This document shows, piece after piece, positions 1 through 8,526 of a stretch of 12,876 nucleotides of DNA. The stretch is taken from the NCBI GenBank assembly GCA_035359995.1, contig DAORZT010000069.1, positions 1 to 12,876 of the forward strand. Direction: 5' to 3'. This DNA is from JAKPCT01 sp029553165 (GTDB lineage Bacteria > Bacillota > UBA4882 > UBA8346). Under the pieces are notes generated by a model. That model was given only the letters and a program-made list of their open reading frames with translations. It was not told the origin of the DNA and ran no database searches. The position numbers were made by a program, and so were the translations under genes. Numbering within the stretch: the stretch's first letter is position 1; each line of letters starts with the position of its first letter.

Positions 1-40
1 TAAATATTAAATAAGATTGTAAAATGGAAGGAATATTAAG

Positions 41-697
41 ATGAAGATTAACCGAGCGGTATTATTCGTCTCCTTAATCAGTCTGTTGCTTGTTTCAATG
101 GTGGCAGCATCGGATACGGATGATTATTTTCCGCTGCAGCTTGATAATCGATGGAGTTATGAAATTACCATCAATAATCGCAAAGCAACCAGCGAGTTAC
201 GTGTCAGTCAGCAGCAAAATATCAATGGCCAAAATTGTATGGTTGTCGAGAAAGTTTTTAATGGAGTTGCCCAGCAAAAAGAGTATTATCTGGTGGCTGA
301 TAACGGTGTCTTTACAGTGATGCGTTCGATTGGTAAGAGTGATTTCATCTTTAATCCGTATCAGATATTACTGCGGTATCCGGTTAAAATCGGTGATTCC
401 TGGAGTCAGGAAGGGACGATGACGATTACCGGAAAAGACCGGACTGTAACTTATCGAATGACCTCATACTATCAGTCATTTGAAGATGTTCAGGTTCCGG
501 CGGGTAATTTCCGGGCAGTTAAATTGGTAATGTCCAGTGATCTTTCCGATGGAGCGCGGGTTGAATGGGTTCAATATTATGCTCCGGGGATTGGAGTTGT
601 CAAAGAAAGCGGAATCACTACCTACCAAGGGAGGATCATTCAATCGAGTACTGTTTTAATAAGCGCCAAAGTAAATAACCGGAGTTATCCAAAGTAA
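41..697 (+). CDS. Secreted protein of unknown function with an N-terminal FPL...W.Y motif
   Basis: The 218-residue product begins with a clear Sec signal peptide: Lys3 and Arg5, a hydrophobic core at about residues 7-21, and a probable cleavage site after Ala23 (VAA|S). The mature part is predicted to be beta-rich, with no transmembrane segment. It shows a pattern I associate with a loosely defined group of exported bacterial proteins: YFPL near residue 29 followed by a W-x-Y, a central 'IGDSW' block, 'VPAGNF' near residue 150, and 'YYAPGIGVVK' near residue 180. No catalytic residues can be recognised and no reaction is proposed. There is no lipobox cysteine, so it is more likely released or wall-associated than a lipoprotein. 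The ATG is supported by GGAAGGAA at 26-33. It appears to be a single gene, separated by 140 bases and a hairpin from addB. The exported location is well supported; the function is unknown. Confidence 0.8.
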   Translation: MKINRAVLFVSLISLLLVSMVAASDTDDYFPLQLDNRWSYEITINNRKATSELRVSQQQNINGQNCMVVEKVFNGVAQQKEYYLVADNGVFTVMRSIGKSDFIFNPYQILLRYPVKIGDSWSQEGTMTITGKDRTVTYRMTSYYQSFEDVQVPAGNFRAVKLVMSSDLSDGARVEWVQYYAPGIGVVKESGITTYQGRIIQSSTVLISAKVNNRSYPK

Positions 698-766
698 AAA
701 AAGTATTTCAGCAGGATAATAACGTTGCTGCCACGAATCCATTAGTTAATTTGTAAATTGGCTGCG

Positions 767-783
767 CCCGTCAGCTGGACGGG
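767..783 (+). terminator. Small GC-rich hairpin after the secreted-protein gene
   Basis: CCCGTC and GACGGG form a perfect 6-base-pair stem around the loop AGCTG, 70 bases after the stop codon at 697. It is followed by an AT-rich stretch rather than an immediate T run (a T-rich segment starts only near 809), so it is a poor intrinsic terminator by the usual rule. It could instead be an RNA-stabilising or attenuating structure in the addB leader. Confidence 0.35.
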
Positions 784-821
784 TAAGTTAATTAAATTAA
801 TTGATGGATTTTTTATTTTGT

Positions 822-829
822 GGAGGGAG
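822..829 (+). promoter_or_regulatory. Shine-Dalgarno site that decides the addB start
   Basis: GGAGGGAG lies 8 bases before TTG at 838 in the addB frame. The upstream in-frame GTG at 820 sits inside or against this site and cannot use it, which argues for TTG initiation. Confidence 0.65.
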
Positions 830-837
830 ACTATCTG

Positions 838-3800
838 TTGCAGGTTACAACTATTTGTGGTGAATTAAAACAGCATACAGCGGTCCATGCCAGAGTAAAA
901 AAAGCAATTGCCGATCATGATTTTTCGCTGATAGTTGTTTTTCCTACGCTTAGTATGTTGCGGATGATTGAGGACGAATTGCTTAACTTGCCTGAAATGA
1001 AAGGGTTAGGGGGAATTCGTTTTTTACTTTTTGAAGGTTTTATCGGAGAGATTAGGGATTTATTCGGATTAAATAATCGTCAGGCAACGGCGATGGAACG
1101 CAATCTGATTATACAGCAGATCTGTCAGGAGTTAGAAGCCGGAGGAACACTGGCTTATCTTAACCGGGTGCCGTTTACCCAGAATTACCGCCAATCTTTA
1201 TTAGACAGTATTGCTGAATGGAAACGGAGCGGTTTGACAGTAGAGGTGTTTCGCGATTGGGCACAAGAAAAAGGAATTAAAGAAGCAGAATTGGCGCTGA
1301 TCTATCAATACTATCAAGAACGATTGGTCCGGCACAATTTGGTTGAGGAAGACCTTACTTTAGAAGCACTGCATACCCTGCGTTTAAATGGTTATTTTCC
1401 GGAGAAGAAATCCCGGGTAATTCTTTACGGTTTTACTGATTTAACACCATTACAAGCCGATTATCTTAAAGTTTTGGAGAACTGGTTTGAGTTTGAAATC
1501 ATTATTGATCCAACCACCGTTCCGGAGTTTCAAACCTTTGTTGCCAGCCATTTTGGGTTTAAAACTGTTGCCGAAACGGTGCCAGATGATTTGCAACCGT
1601 TGTCCGCTTTACAGATGTTGCAAAATGTGTTTTGGAGGCAGGAACCGGAACAACTTGACCTCAAGCGTGATGACCAATCGATCAAAATCATTGAAGTAGC
1701 CGGACTTAACCGGCAAATATCCAGTATTGCCAGGGAGATCAGTCTCTTTCTACACAATAATCCTGCTGTTACGCTTGCTGATTTTTTAATCTTAACTCCC
1801 CAACCACATTTATTTATCACTCAGGGAAGACCAATCTTTGCACGATATGGTTTGGAATTGAGTGCTGTAACCAAAACGTTGCAGGAATCCACCCTTGTCC
1901 TTGAGTATTTAAACCTGTTAAAACTCTTGGATAACGGTTGGCAGTGGCAGGACTTGCAATATCTAATCCGGCAACTCTGTGTCGGACCGGAAGCAACCGG
2001 CGCTGACCTGTTGTTGTTAGAGATTGGCAAACAATATGGTGCATTATCGGGAAAACAACGCTGGTTGCATCTTATTGAGGAGGCGGAACTGTTTGAAGAA
2101 ACTAATATTGCTGCAGTAGCATTTGAAAAGCTCAAATGGTTGGTTAAGTGGTTAGCTGAATTTCCAATTGAAGCTTCTTTATTGGAATTGCTGACTTTAA
2201 CGCGGCAATGGTTTGAAAACAGATGTCAAACTATATTACGATCTCTTAACAAGCAAAATAAGCTTATTTTTGGGGAACAATTGTGGAATTGTCAAGCAAT
2301 CAATTGTTTAATTACAGCGATCGATGAGCTGCTGGGGAAAGACAGAGGCTTGTGGAATCCCGGACAACAGTTGACGCTTGAAGAGTTTCAGACCTTTTTT
2401 ACAGAATTCTTTCTGGAATTAGAAGTTAAGGGAGTTCATTCCCCAAAAAATGGAATTCGGGTATTACCGCCACGGGAGGCCCGTGGTTTGCAAGCCAAAG
2501 TTGTCTTTATTACCGGGTTGGAACAGGGTGTTTTTCCGCGACAATATATCAGTGACTGGAAATTGGACACTGACGCCCGTTTTGAACTGAAACTGCTCGG
2601 AATTAATCTGGAAACCGGGGAGAACTATTTAATTCAGGAAAAATTGGCATTTTACTGGTCACTTCAGGCTGCGGTTGACCATCTGGTCCTGGTCTTTAAA
2701 AGTCAGGGAGAGAACGGCAAACCACTGGATCAATCGGTTTTTCTTAAAGAAATCATTCAATGGTTCCCGCAGTTAGCAGAGGAGCGGCACTATTATCCGT
2801 TAGGACCAACATTGTGCAACTCTTTTGAAAGTTGTAGTAGTCGTTTGGAGCGTAAAGAGTTATGGGTGCATTATCTTTCACAACCTAATTCGGAGATTCC
2901 TCCGGAGGAACAGGAGATCTGCAATCAGTTGCTCTCGGAACCGGAATTCTTAGATTTAGCATTGCGGCTCAACCATTGGAATTGGGGAAGAGCCAAAGTA
3001 CGATTCTTTGAAGCTGATTCGCCTGCGAATAAGTGGTTGCTGTCGAGATTTGGCGAGCGGTCGGTTATTAATATCACTGCCATCGAGGACTATCGTTCCT
3101 GTCCCTACCGGTTTTTTCTGAAGTATGTGTTACAAGTCATTCCGGTCAGTGAACCGCCTGCTTCGCCGGAGGCATTGGACTTAGGTGAGCTTTACCATGC
3201 GATCCTGCGGGATTTTCACTTAAATTTTATTGGGATTGGTTTAGTAGTAAATAACTTTGATCAATACTGGGAGATGCTCCGGAATTTGTTGGAGAAACAT
3301 TTTGATGTCTGGCACGAACGGGTTGCGAATGACATTGCACGAGTTATTTTAGACTTGCAAAAGGCTGAGATCAGTAAGAATTTAATTGACTGGTTAAGAG
3401 CAGAACTTGATTGGACAAGCACTACCGGATTCCGGTTTAAACCGCAATTACTGGAGTATGATTTTGGTAGTAGATTGTCGAGTGTACCAACAACTGCTCC
3501 CTATCGCTTTCAGTGGGAAGGAATCAATGCTTTGATTTCTGGCCGGATTGACCGGGTTGATGTTGATCAGGAGCGTAATTTTATTGTTTATGATTATAAA
3601 TTGGGAGAGAGTTTAACGGCGAAGGAATTAGTTGAGGTCGCTAAGATTCAAATCCCGGTCTATATTTTAGCATTGGAACAGCTTATTTTTGGAGCCGATA
3701 AGGCAGTTGGCGGCTGCTATCTCTCGCTTAATAATTCATCACGAGCGAAAGGCGGTATTTGGCAACAAGCGAAGATTGAACCGGTGATCAAGAGTAAAGC

Positions 3801-4005
3801 TGTATTAACACCGTTTGAATGGAAAGAATGGTTGCAACAAATCTGTCAGGAAGTAGCCAGAGCGATAAAAGGGATTAGGGAAGGAAATTATAAGACGGTT
3901 ATCAGTTGTTTGCCATATTGTGAATATCAGAGTTGTTGTCGGCGTCAAGAATTATTCCATGCCGTAGCGGAGGTGAATGAGCCCAATGCCGTATGCGCTG
4001 AATGA
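838..4005 (+). CDS. addB: AddB-like subunit of the AddAB helicase-nuclease, with a C-terminal PD-(D/E)XK nuclease domain
   Basis: AddB pairs with AddA to unwind and resect double-strand DNA ends for RecA-dependent repair in the cytoplasm. The N-terminal half resembles an inactivated helicase: it has a beta strand plus 'PTLSM' near residue 32 but no GxxGxGK[ST] Walker A. A degenerate motif V region lies at about 542-575 (ARGL..KVVFITGLEQGVFP). The C-terminal nuclease domain is intact: Cys755 in 'SCPYRFFLKY', His787 in 'GELYHAIL', Asp905 in 'GRIDRVD', the Asp919-Tyr920-Lys921 core, then 'QIPVYILA'. C-terminal cysteines 1024, 1028 and 1034 would complete an iron-sulfur cluster with Cys755. The frame is open from a GTG at 820, but that codon overlaps the ribosome site GGAGGGAG (822-829); TTG at 838, 8 bases beyond, is the better start and gives 1055 residues, somewhat shorter than Bacillus AddB (about 1166). 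The 3' end overlaps addA. RexB, which also lacks Walker A, is an alternative family label. Confidence 0.9.
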   Translation: MQVTTICGELKQHTAVHARVKKAIADHDFSLIVVFPTLSMLRMIEDELLNLPEMKGLGGIRFLLFEGFIGEIRDLFGLNNRQATAMERNLIIQQICQELEAGGTLAYLNRVPFTQNYRQSLLDSIAEWKRSGLTVEVFRDWAQEKGIKEAELALIYQYYQERLVRHNLVEEDLTLEALHTLRLNGYFPEKKSRVILYGFTDLTPLQADYLKVLENWFEFEIIIDPTTVPEFQTFVASHFGFKTVAETVPDDLQPLSALQMLQNVFWRQEPEQLDLKRDDQSIKIIEVAGLNRQISSIAREISLFLHNNPAVTLADFLILTPQPHLFITQGRPIFARYGLELSAVTKTLQESTLVLEYLNLLKLLDNGWQWQDLQYLIRQLCVGPEATGADLLLLEIGKQYGALSGKQRWLHLIEEAELFEETNIAAVAFEKLKWLVKWLAEFPIEASLLELLTLTRQWFENRCQTILRSLNKQNKLIFGEQLWNCQAINCLITAIDELLGKDRGLWNPGQQLTLEEFQTFFTEFFLELEVKGVHSPKNGIRVLPPREARGLQAKVVFITGLEQGVFPRQYISDWKLDTDARFELKLLGINLETGENYLIQEKLAFYWSLQAAVDHLVLVFKSQGENGKPLDQSVFLKEIIQWFPQLAEERHYYPLGPTLCNSFESCSSRLERKELWVHYLSQPNSEIPPEEQEICNQLLSEPEFLDLALRLNHWNWGRAKVRFFEADSPANKWLLSRFGERSVINITAIEDYRSCPYRFFLKYVLQVIPVSEPPASPEALDLGELYHAILRDFHLNFIGIGLVVNNFDQYWEMLRNLLEKHFDVWHERVANDIARVILDLQKAEISKNLIDWLRAELDWTSTTGFRFKPQLLEYDFGSRLSSVPTTAPYRFQWEGINALISGRIDRVDVDQERNFIVYDYKLGESLTAKELVEVAKIQIPVYILALEQLIFGADKAVGGCYLSLNNSSRAKGGIWQQAKIEPVIKSKAVLTPFEWKEWLQQICQEVARAIKGIREGNYKTVISCLPYCEYQSCCRRQELFHAVAEVNEPNAVCAE
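3969..3976 (+). promoter_or_regulatory. Shine-Dalgarno site inside the addB 3' end that decides the addA start
   Basis: GGAGGTGA ends directly against an ATG at 3977, too close for normal initiation, and lies 9 bases before a second in-frame ATG at 3986. The second ATG is therefore preferred. The site lies within addB coding sequence, so addA translation is probably coupled to addB. Confidence 0.65.
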
Positions 4006-7000
4006 GGAGCAGTTAGATGCGGTTAATCAATTTGATAGAGATTTATTGGTAGTTGCCGGTGCCGGTACGGGGAAGACCAGTGTTCTGACACAAAAATACT
4101 TAAAATTGTTGGAAGAAAGACGCGCCGAGGTTAATAATATCTGTGCCATTACTTTTACCAATAAAGCAGCAATGGAGATGCGCGAGCGGGTTCGAACAGG
4201 GATTGAAGAACGATTAAACGCAACCACCGATCCAACGGAGCTCAATTTTTGGAAAGAACAACTGGCAAAATTGAATAATGCCCGGATTTGTACCTTTCAC
4301 AGTCTCTGTCTGGGGTTAATTAAAGAACATCCTTTGGAAGCAGGTATTCCTCCAGTCTCCGGAATCCTGGGTGAAGACGAAGACCTGCTCTTTTTGAAAC
4401 AAGCTGCTGCCGAAACGCTAACCGGTCTTTTCAACGCTCAAACTCCGGAAATGCCTGCGATCAGTAGGATATTGAAAGATTATGGCTGGGAATCTTTTAT
4501 TGATAGTAGTTGTCGGGTGTTGCGGTCAATCAGGGAATGTGGTAAAAGCGTTGCTGAGATAGTTGATTTTAGTCTCAAGCAACTTGAACGTACGGGTTTT
4601 CTAAAAGCTGAATTAACCAAGATTATTGATATAATTGAAGAGTTTCTAGCGTTTTCCCGTACACAAAAGTTGACTGATCGCGCCTGGGGTATTATTGAAG
4701 AATTTCAGGCTAATTGGCCTTCATACAAAGAAAAGCTTCAAAGTAATCCGGGACTGGAAATTATTCCGGTTTTGGCTGAAATCAAAAAGAGTTTACCGAA
4801 AAATCTTCCCAAAGCAATTAAAGAGCCGGTTGTAGAGATCCATGAAACTGCGGAGTTACTGACTTTTAAATTAGCAGATCAGGCTGCGGTTGACCGTTTA
4901 CCAATCTTTAAGTTTATTCTCGAGCGAATTGATGCTGATTATCAAAGGATGAAAGCGCGGGCAGGTCTATTGGACTTTACGGATCAACAACTGTTAGCAA
5001 GAAACCTGCTGGTTAATAATCCGTGGTTAACTGATAAGCTTCGCCGGAATATCAGTTACTTATTGGTTGATGAATTTCAGGATACTAACAGTTTGCAGAT
5101 GGAGATTATCAATCTTTTGGTTGGTCCAGAACGCCCCAATGGTGGCAGATGGATGGCGGTCGGCGATGTCAAACAATCAATCTATCGTTTTCGTGGCGCC
5201 GAAGCCGATTTGATTGTCAAACTACAGGAACGGTTTGAAACAGGGGAAGGTGAGGTCAGTAGCCTTACGAAAAACTACCGGTCGAACGAATTGATCATCA
5301 AATACGCTAACCGGGTATCGGAAGCAATTTTTAACGATGAACCGTTTAAGTTTGAACCGTTAGCGGCAACTCAAAATAACCATGGTTCCAAGATTGAATT
5401 TATTCTGACCGGCGATTCTGATCTCCAAAAGCAGGCAAACCAGGTAGCAAGTTATATTCAGCAATTGGTCGCTACGAGTCAAGCTACTGATTTTCCGATT
5501 CAATATCAAGATATTGTACTGCTTTTTAGGTCGAGTACGGCCATGCCATTCTTCCAACAAGCGCTGCAAGAGTTAAGGATCCCGTTTTTTATTGCGGGAG
5601 GTACCGGTTTTTATCATCGTCAGGAGATTGTGGATCAGATCAACTTCTTAAAGTTGATTATGCAGAAGTATGATTTGGTAGCATTGACCGCGGTGTTGAC
5701 CTCGCCTTATGTTGGGTTGACTGAAGAAAGCCTGTTTTGGTTGGTGCAAACCAAAAAGGGTCTGCGTCATTTTTATGAACTGGAACAGTTTCACCCTTTA
5801 ATCAAACCGGTTGAAGTCCAACAGATTCTTAAATTCCGGGAACTGGTCGAATCTTTGCATCAAAACCGGGATCAGCTAACGATTGCCGATATTTTAAGAG
5901 TTGCGATGGAACAGCTTAATTATCGCGAGTTAATGTGGATGTACCCTGATGCCGGTGAACGATTGGCTAATCTTGAGAAGTTAATAATGAAAGCTGAAGA
6001 GTTTGCCCTGAAAGGTTTTTCAGACGTGACTAACTTCTTAAGATATATCAAAGAGCTTGAGGGGGTTGATGCACGCGAAAGTGATGCTCCGACTCAATCC
6101 GAAGCCAACAATGTAGTCCGTATGATGACGATCCACCGGGCCAAAGGATTGGAGTTTCCAGTGGTTATTATCCCGGATTTAGACCGTAAATTTCACTTGA
6201 GTAATCCCGAAGAGTTAGCCTTTCATAAAGATCTTGGTTTGGCATTTAAAGTTTATATTGAAGATGAAGGAGTAACCACGTCCCTTCGGGAGGAGATTAA
6301 GGAACGGGAACGCTGGGAAGAGATATCAGAGTTAAAACGGGTATTATATGTTGCCTTAACCAGAGCAAAAAAGCAACTGGTTTTAGTTGGTTCCGGCAAC
6401 AGTTCTTCCACTGGTGATACATTTGCAACGGCAACCAATTGGATGCGTTGGTTTGAATTGATTCATCCGTTTGATACCACAACTGATTCAATCGATTTCC
6501 ACGGGATTGAGATTCAAGTAATACGCGATCTTCCCGTCATTGATAATCGGCATTCGGAACCGAAACTGATCGAGCAATATGGAGCCGCCAATCTGCTTGA
6601 AGGTAATAGGCTACTATTGAAACCATCAGCGGTTGAAGTAGCGGCTGCTTCAGTAGTTCCAACGGGTTTGCCAAACCGGGTTCAACCGTTATTACTGAAA
6701 GTATCTGGTTTAATAACTTATAAGAAATGCCCTCGTTGTTACTATTGGAAGGATATTTTGCGCATACCGGAACTGAAACAGGAGTTGTCTCCGAATGATT
6801 TTGAGACTGCAGGTAGTATTGGGACAACAATTGGAAATTTCATTCATCGTGCAGTCCGCTTACAAAGCACCGAATGGCCTGAATTATTGTGGCAAGCGTG
6901 TTTTAGCCAACATTCTGCTGCTGATTTAAAAACAATCAAGACTGATGTTGTTCGAATGTGGAATAACTTACAATCAAGTGAGTTTTTCCGTGATTACATT

Positions 7001-7453
7001 GATTGTTGGGATGAAGTGCCTTTTATCCTCAATTTTAATGATCCGATTGCTTTCCGGGTGGAAGGACGGTTTGACCGGTTATTATTGAAGAAAGACAGCC
7101 GGTTGATTTTGGTTGATTATAAAACTCACCGGTTTCAATCGGGTTTCAATGCAACCAAACTTCAGGAATTGGCAGGATATTACTCTTGGCAATTACAGAT
7201 CTACGCGTTAGCCGTGGAAAGTTTGTGGGGAAGGATGCCGGACCAGGCGCTGCTCTATTTCCCGTCTTTAAATAAATCAATCCCGATCCCGCTTGACCGG
7301 GTTTCGATTGAGAAATTAATCAGCGAACTGAAAGAGATTGCTGGTATTATTAACGCTTATGATCATCCCGAAGCATTTCCGACTGCGCAAGAATGTGATG
7401 GCTGTGGCTATTCAAATCTTTGTAATCTGGATCAGGTTCTGGCTTCGACATGA
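3986..7453 (+). CDS. addA: AddA subunit: UvrD-family ATP-dependent helicase fused to a PD-(D/E)XK exonuclease domain
   Basis: AddA is the ATP-driven motor and a nuclease of the AddAB end-resection complex. All superfamily 1A motifs are present (numbering from 3986): Q motif 'LNEEQLDAV' near residue 5, Walker A GAGTGKT at 25-31, motif Ia 'ITFTNKAA', Walker B Asp362-Glu363 in 'LVDEFQDTN', motif III with Gln397 in 'GDVKQSIYRFRG', motif IV with Arg432 in 'KNYRSN', motif V 'TIHRAKGLEFP' at about 715-725, and motif VI with Arg793 in 'YVALTRAK'. The nuclease domain carries 'GNFIHRAV', Asp1030 in 'EGRFDR', Asp1044-Tyr-Lys1046 and 'QLQIYALA'. Cys915, Cys1137, Cys1140 and Cys1146 form a C-x(n)-C-x2-C-x5-C pattern, which in Bacillus is characteristic of AddB. 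The length of 1155 residues is slightly below Bacillus AddA. It overlaps addB by 20 bases, so the two form an operon, and it overlaps convergent folE2 by 22 bases. Confidence 0.95.
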   Translation: MPYALNEEQLDAVNQFDRDLLVVAGAGTGKTSVLTQKYLKLLEERRAEVNNICAITFTNKAAMEMRERVRTGIEERLNATTDPTELNFWKEQLAKLNNARICTFHSLCLGLIKEHPLEAGIPPVSGILGEDEDLLFLKQAAAETLTGLFNAQTPEMPAISRILKDYGWESFIDSSCRVLRSIRECGKSVAEIVDFSLKQLERTGFLKAELTKIIDIIEEFLAFSRTQKLTDRAWGIIEEFQANWPSYKEKLQSNPGLEIIPVLAEIKKSLPKNLPKAIKEPVVEIHETAELLTFKLADQAAVDRLPIFKFILERIDADYQRMKARAGLLDFTDQQLLARNLLVNNPWLTDKLRRNISYLLVDEFQDTNSLQMEIINLLVGPERPNGGRWMAVGDVKQSIYRFRGAEADLIVKLQERFETGEGEVSSLTKNYRSNELIIKYANRVSEAIFNDEPFKFEPLAATQNNHGSKIEFILTGDSDLQKQANQVASYIQQLVATSQATDFPIQYQDIVLLFRSSTAMPFFQQALQELRIPFFIAGGTGFYHRQEIVDQINFLKLIMQKYDLVALTAVLTSPYVGLTEESLFWLVQTKKGLRHFYELEQFHPLIKPVEVQQILKFRELVESLHQNRDQLTIADILRVAMEQLNYRELMWMYPDAGERLANLEKLIMKAEEFALKGFSDVTNFLRYIKELEGVDARESDAPTQSEANNVVRMMTIHRAKGLEFPVVIIPDLDRKFHLSNPEELAFHKDLGLAFKVYIEDEGVTTSLREEIKERERWEEISELKRVLYVALTRAKKQLVLVGSGNSSSTGDTFATATNWMRWFELIHPFDTTTDSIDFHGIEIQVIRDLPVIDNRHSEPKLIEQYGAANLLEGNRLLLKPSAVEVAAASVVPTGLPNRVQPLLLKVSGLITYKKCPRCYYWKDILRIPELKQELSPNDFETAGSIGTTIGNFIHRAVRLQSTEWPELLWQACFSQHSAADLKTIKTDVVRMWNNLQSSEFFRDYIDCWDEVPFILNFNDPIAFRVEGRFDRLLLKKDSRLILVDYKTHRFQSGFNATKLQELAGYYSWQLQIYALAVESLWGRMPDQALLYFPSLNKSIPIPLDRVSIEKLISELKEIAGIINAYDHPEAFPTAQECDGCGYSNLCNLDQVLAST

Positions 7454-8223
7454 GACGCAAAGGCGCTATGGTTGTGGATCGACTCATAGCTTTCGACTTC
7501 CACTTGGAAGTGATTAATCCGAGGATCGGAACGTAATGCTAATACTGAATCCCGTAAAATATCTTCAACAAATTTGGGATTTTGATAAGCGGTCTCGGTA
7601 ACATATTTTTCATCTTCACGTTTTAAAACCGGATAAACCGGGCAACTCCCCTGGTTTCTAAGGAGTTCAATCAGATCTTCAAGCCAGAGGATTTTCCCGG
7701 GATAGTCGAAATTAATCAAGCTGCGAATGATTGCCCGCTGGTTGTGAGCTCCGAACTGCGAGATCTCTTTACTGCAAGGGCAGAGTGATTGGACCGGGAT
7801 CTCCACTCCTAATTGATAGAAGAATTCGTTTTGGGGTTGTTTATAAAATCCCTTAAACTCGGCTAAATAATCCAGATAGCCAATGATCTTGCTGACTGGT
7901 GCCGGTACAGGTAGAAAGTAGCGAAACTTCAGACTAATCTCGGCTTCAATGACATTTAAATTGGAACAGAGTTGGGTTAGGAGTTGTTTAATCTCTTTGC
8001 AGGAGATTGGTTTATCAGTCCACCACATCAGTAACTCCATAAACCGGCTCAAATGAGTCCCTTTGTAGTGGTGCGGCAAACTGACGGCAATCGTTACGTT
8101 TCCTTGTACGTGTTGAAATTCGCTGTTTTTCATCTTGATTTGAAACGGAAAATTGACATCTTTCAGTCCGACCCTTTTAATCTCAATTCCCCGGAGATCA
8201 GTCATATTTTGAACATCAATCAT
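7432..8223 (-). CDS. folE2: GTP cyclohydrolase IB (FolE2 family)
   Basis: This cytoplasmic enzyme converts GTP to 7,8-dihydroneopterin triphosphate, the entry step to tetrahydrofolate and, through the same product, to queuosine/preQ0. The 263-residue protein shows the family pattern in order: 'DLRGIEI..VG.K' at the N-terminus, 'LPHHYKGTHLSRF' at 49-61, the active-site region 'SLCPCSKEIS..GAHNQR' with Cys148, Cys150 and His160, and 'KREDEKYVTETAYQNPKFVED' near 201-221, where an acidic metal ligand is expected. The type IB enzyme is known to work with metals other than zinc and often replaces FolE under zinc limitation; I see no Zur-like palindrome upstream. The ATG is supported by AAAGGCGG on the minus strand (8234-8241) with a 10-base gap. 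It is transcribed toward addA, and the two 3' ends overlap by 22 bases. It is a single gene with no other folate gene nearby. Confidence 0.95.
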   Translation of the reverse strand: MIDVQNMTDLRGIEIKRVGLKDVNFPFQIKMKNSEFQHVQGNVTIAVSLPHHYKGTHLSRFMELLMWWTDKPISCKEIKQLLTQLCSNLNVIEAEISLKFRYFLPVPAPVSKIIGYLDYLAEFKGFYKQPQNEFFYQLGVEIPVQSLCPCSKEISQFGAHNQRAIIRSLINFDYPGKILWLEDLIELLRNQGSCPVYPVLKREDEKYVTETAYQNPKFVEDILRDSVLALRSDPRINHFQVEVESYESIHNHSAFASHVEART

Positions 8224-8526
8224 CTGTTGTTAACCGCCTTTCTGGGAAACACCGAACTGTCTAAATGATTCGGTCTTTTTCTTGAAAATCCTGCTGAAAA
8301 CCAGTGATTATTTATTGTTAAGCTAAAAAACCAGCTTTGTCTGTGGTGATTCTGCTTTAGTTAATCATTTGTTTATTGGCTTTGTAAAATTTGTTTATTT
8401 TAGACATTGATTATTTAAATCTATGTAAAAATTGAGTTTTCCAGCAATTTTTAGAAGGAAAGCCGATTAGCTGCCGGAATAATTCTTTTATGACCGAACA
8501 ATCTTACTTAAGTTAGGGGAGTAACA
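8224..8526. other. Divergent intergenic region between folE2 and the deacetylase gene
   Basis: These 303 bases hold the upstream regions of two divergent genes. The folE2 ribosome site lies at 8234-8241 (minus strand) and the deacetylase site AGGGGAG at 8515-8521 (plus strand). The middle is AT-rich and contains two exact copies of ATTTGTTTATT (8367-8377 and 8389-8399). No convincing -35/-10 pair, riboswitch or small gene is seen. Confidence 0.5.
8367..8399 (+). repeat. Two 11-base direct repeats 22 bases apart
   Basis: ATTTGTTTATT occurs at 8367-8377 and again at 8389-8399, a start-to-start distance of 22 bases, about two helical turns. This geometry would suit a dimeric or tandem regulator binding upstream of the deacetylase or folE2. 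The local sequence is AT-rich, so chance similarity is possible. Confidence 0.35.

Noticed and set aside
820..837. GTG at 820 as the start of addB
   Set aside because: It overlaps the GGAGGGAG ribosome site at 822-829 and has no suitable site of its own; TTG at 838 fits the spacing.
3977..3985. ATG at 3977 as the start of addA
   Set aside because: It directly abuts GGAGGTGA, leaving too little room; ATG at 3986 is 9 bases away and begins the conserved part of the protein.
8224..8526. Tetrahydrofolate riboswitch or Zur operator upstream of folE2
   Set aside because: Neither the riboswitch core nor a palindromic zinc-uptake-regulator box could be found by eye.
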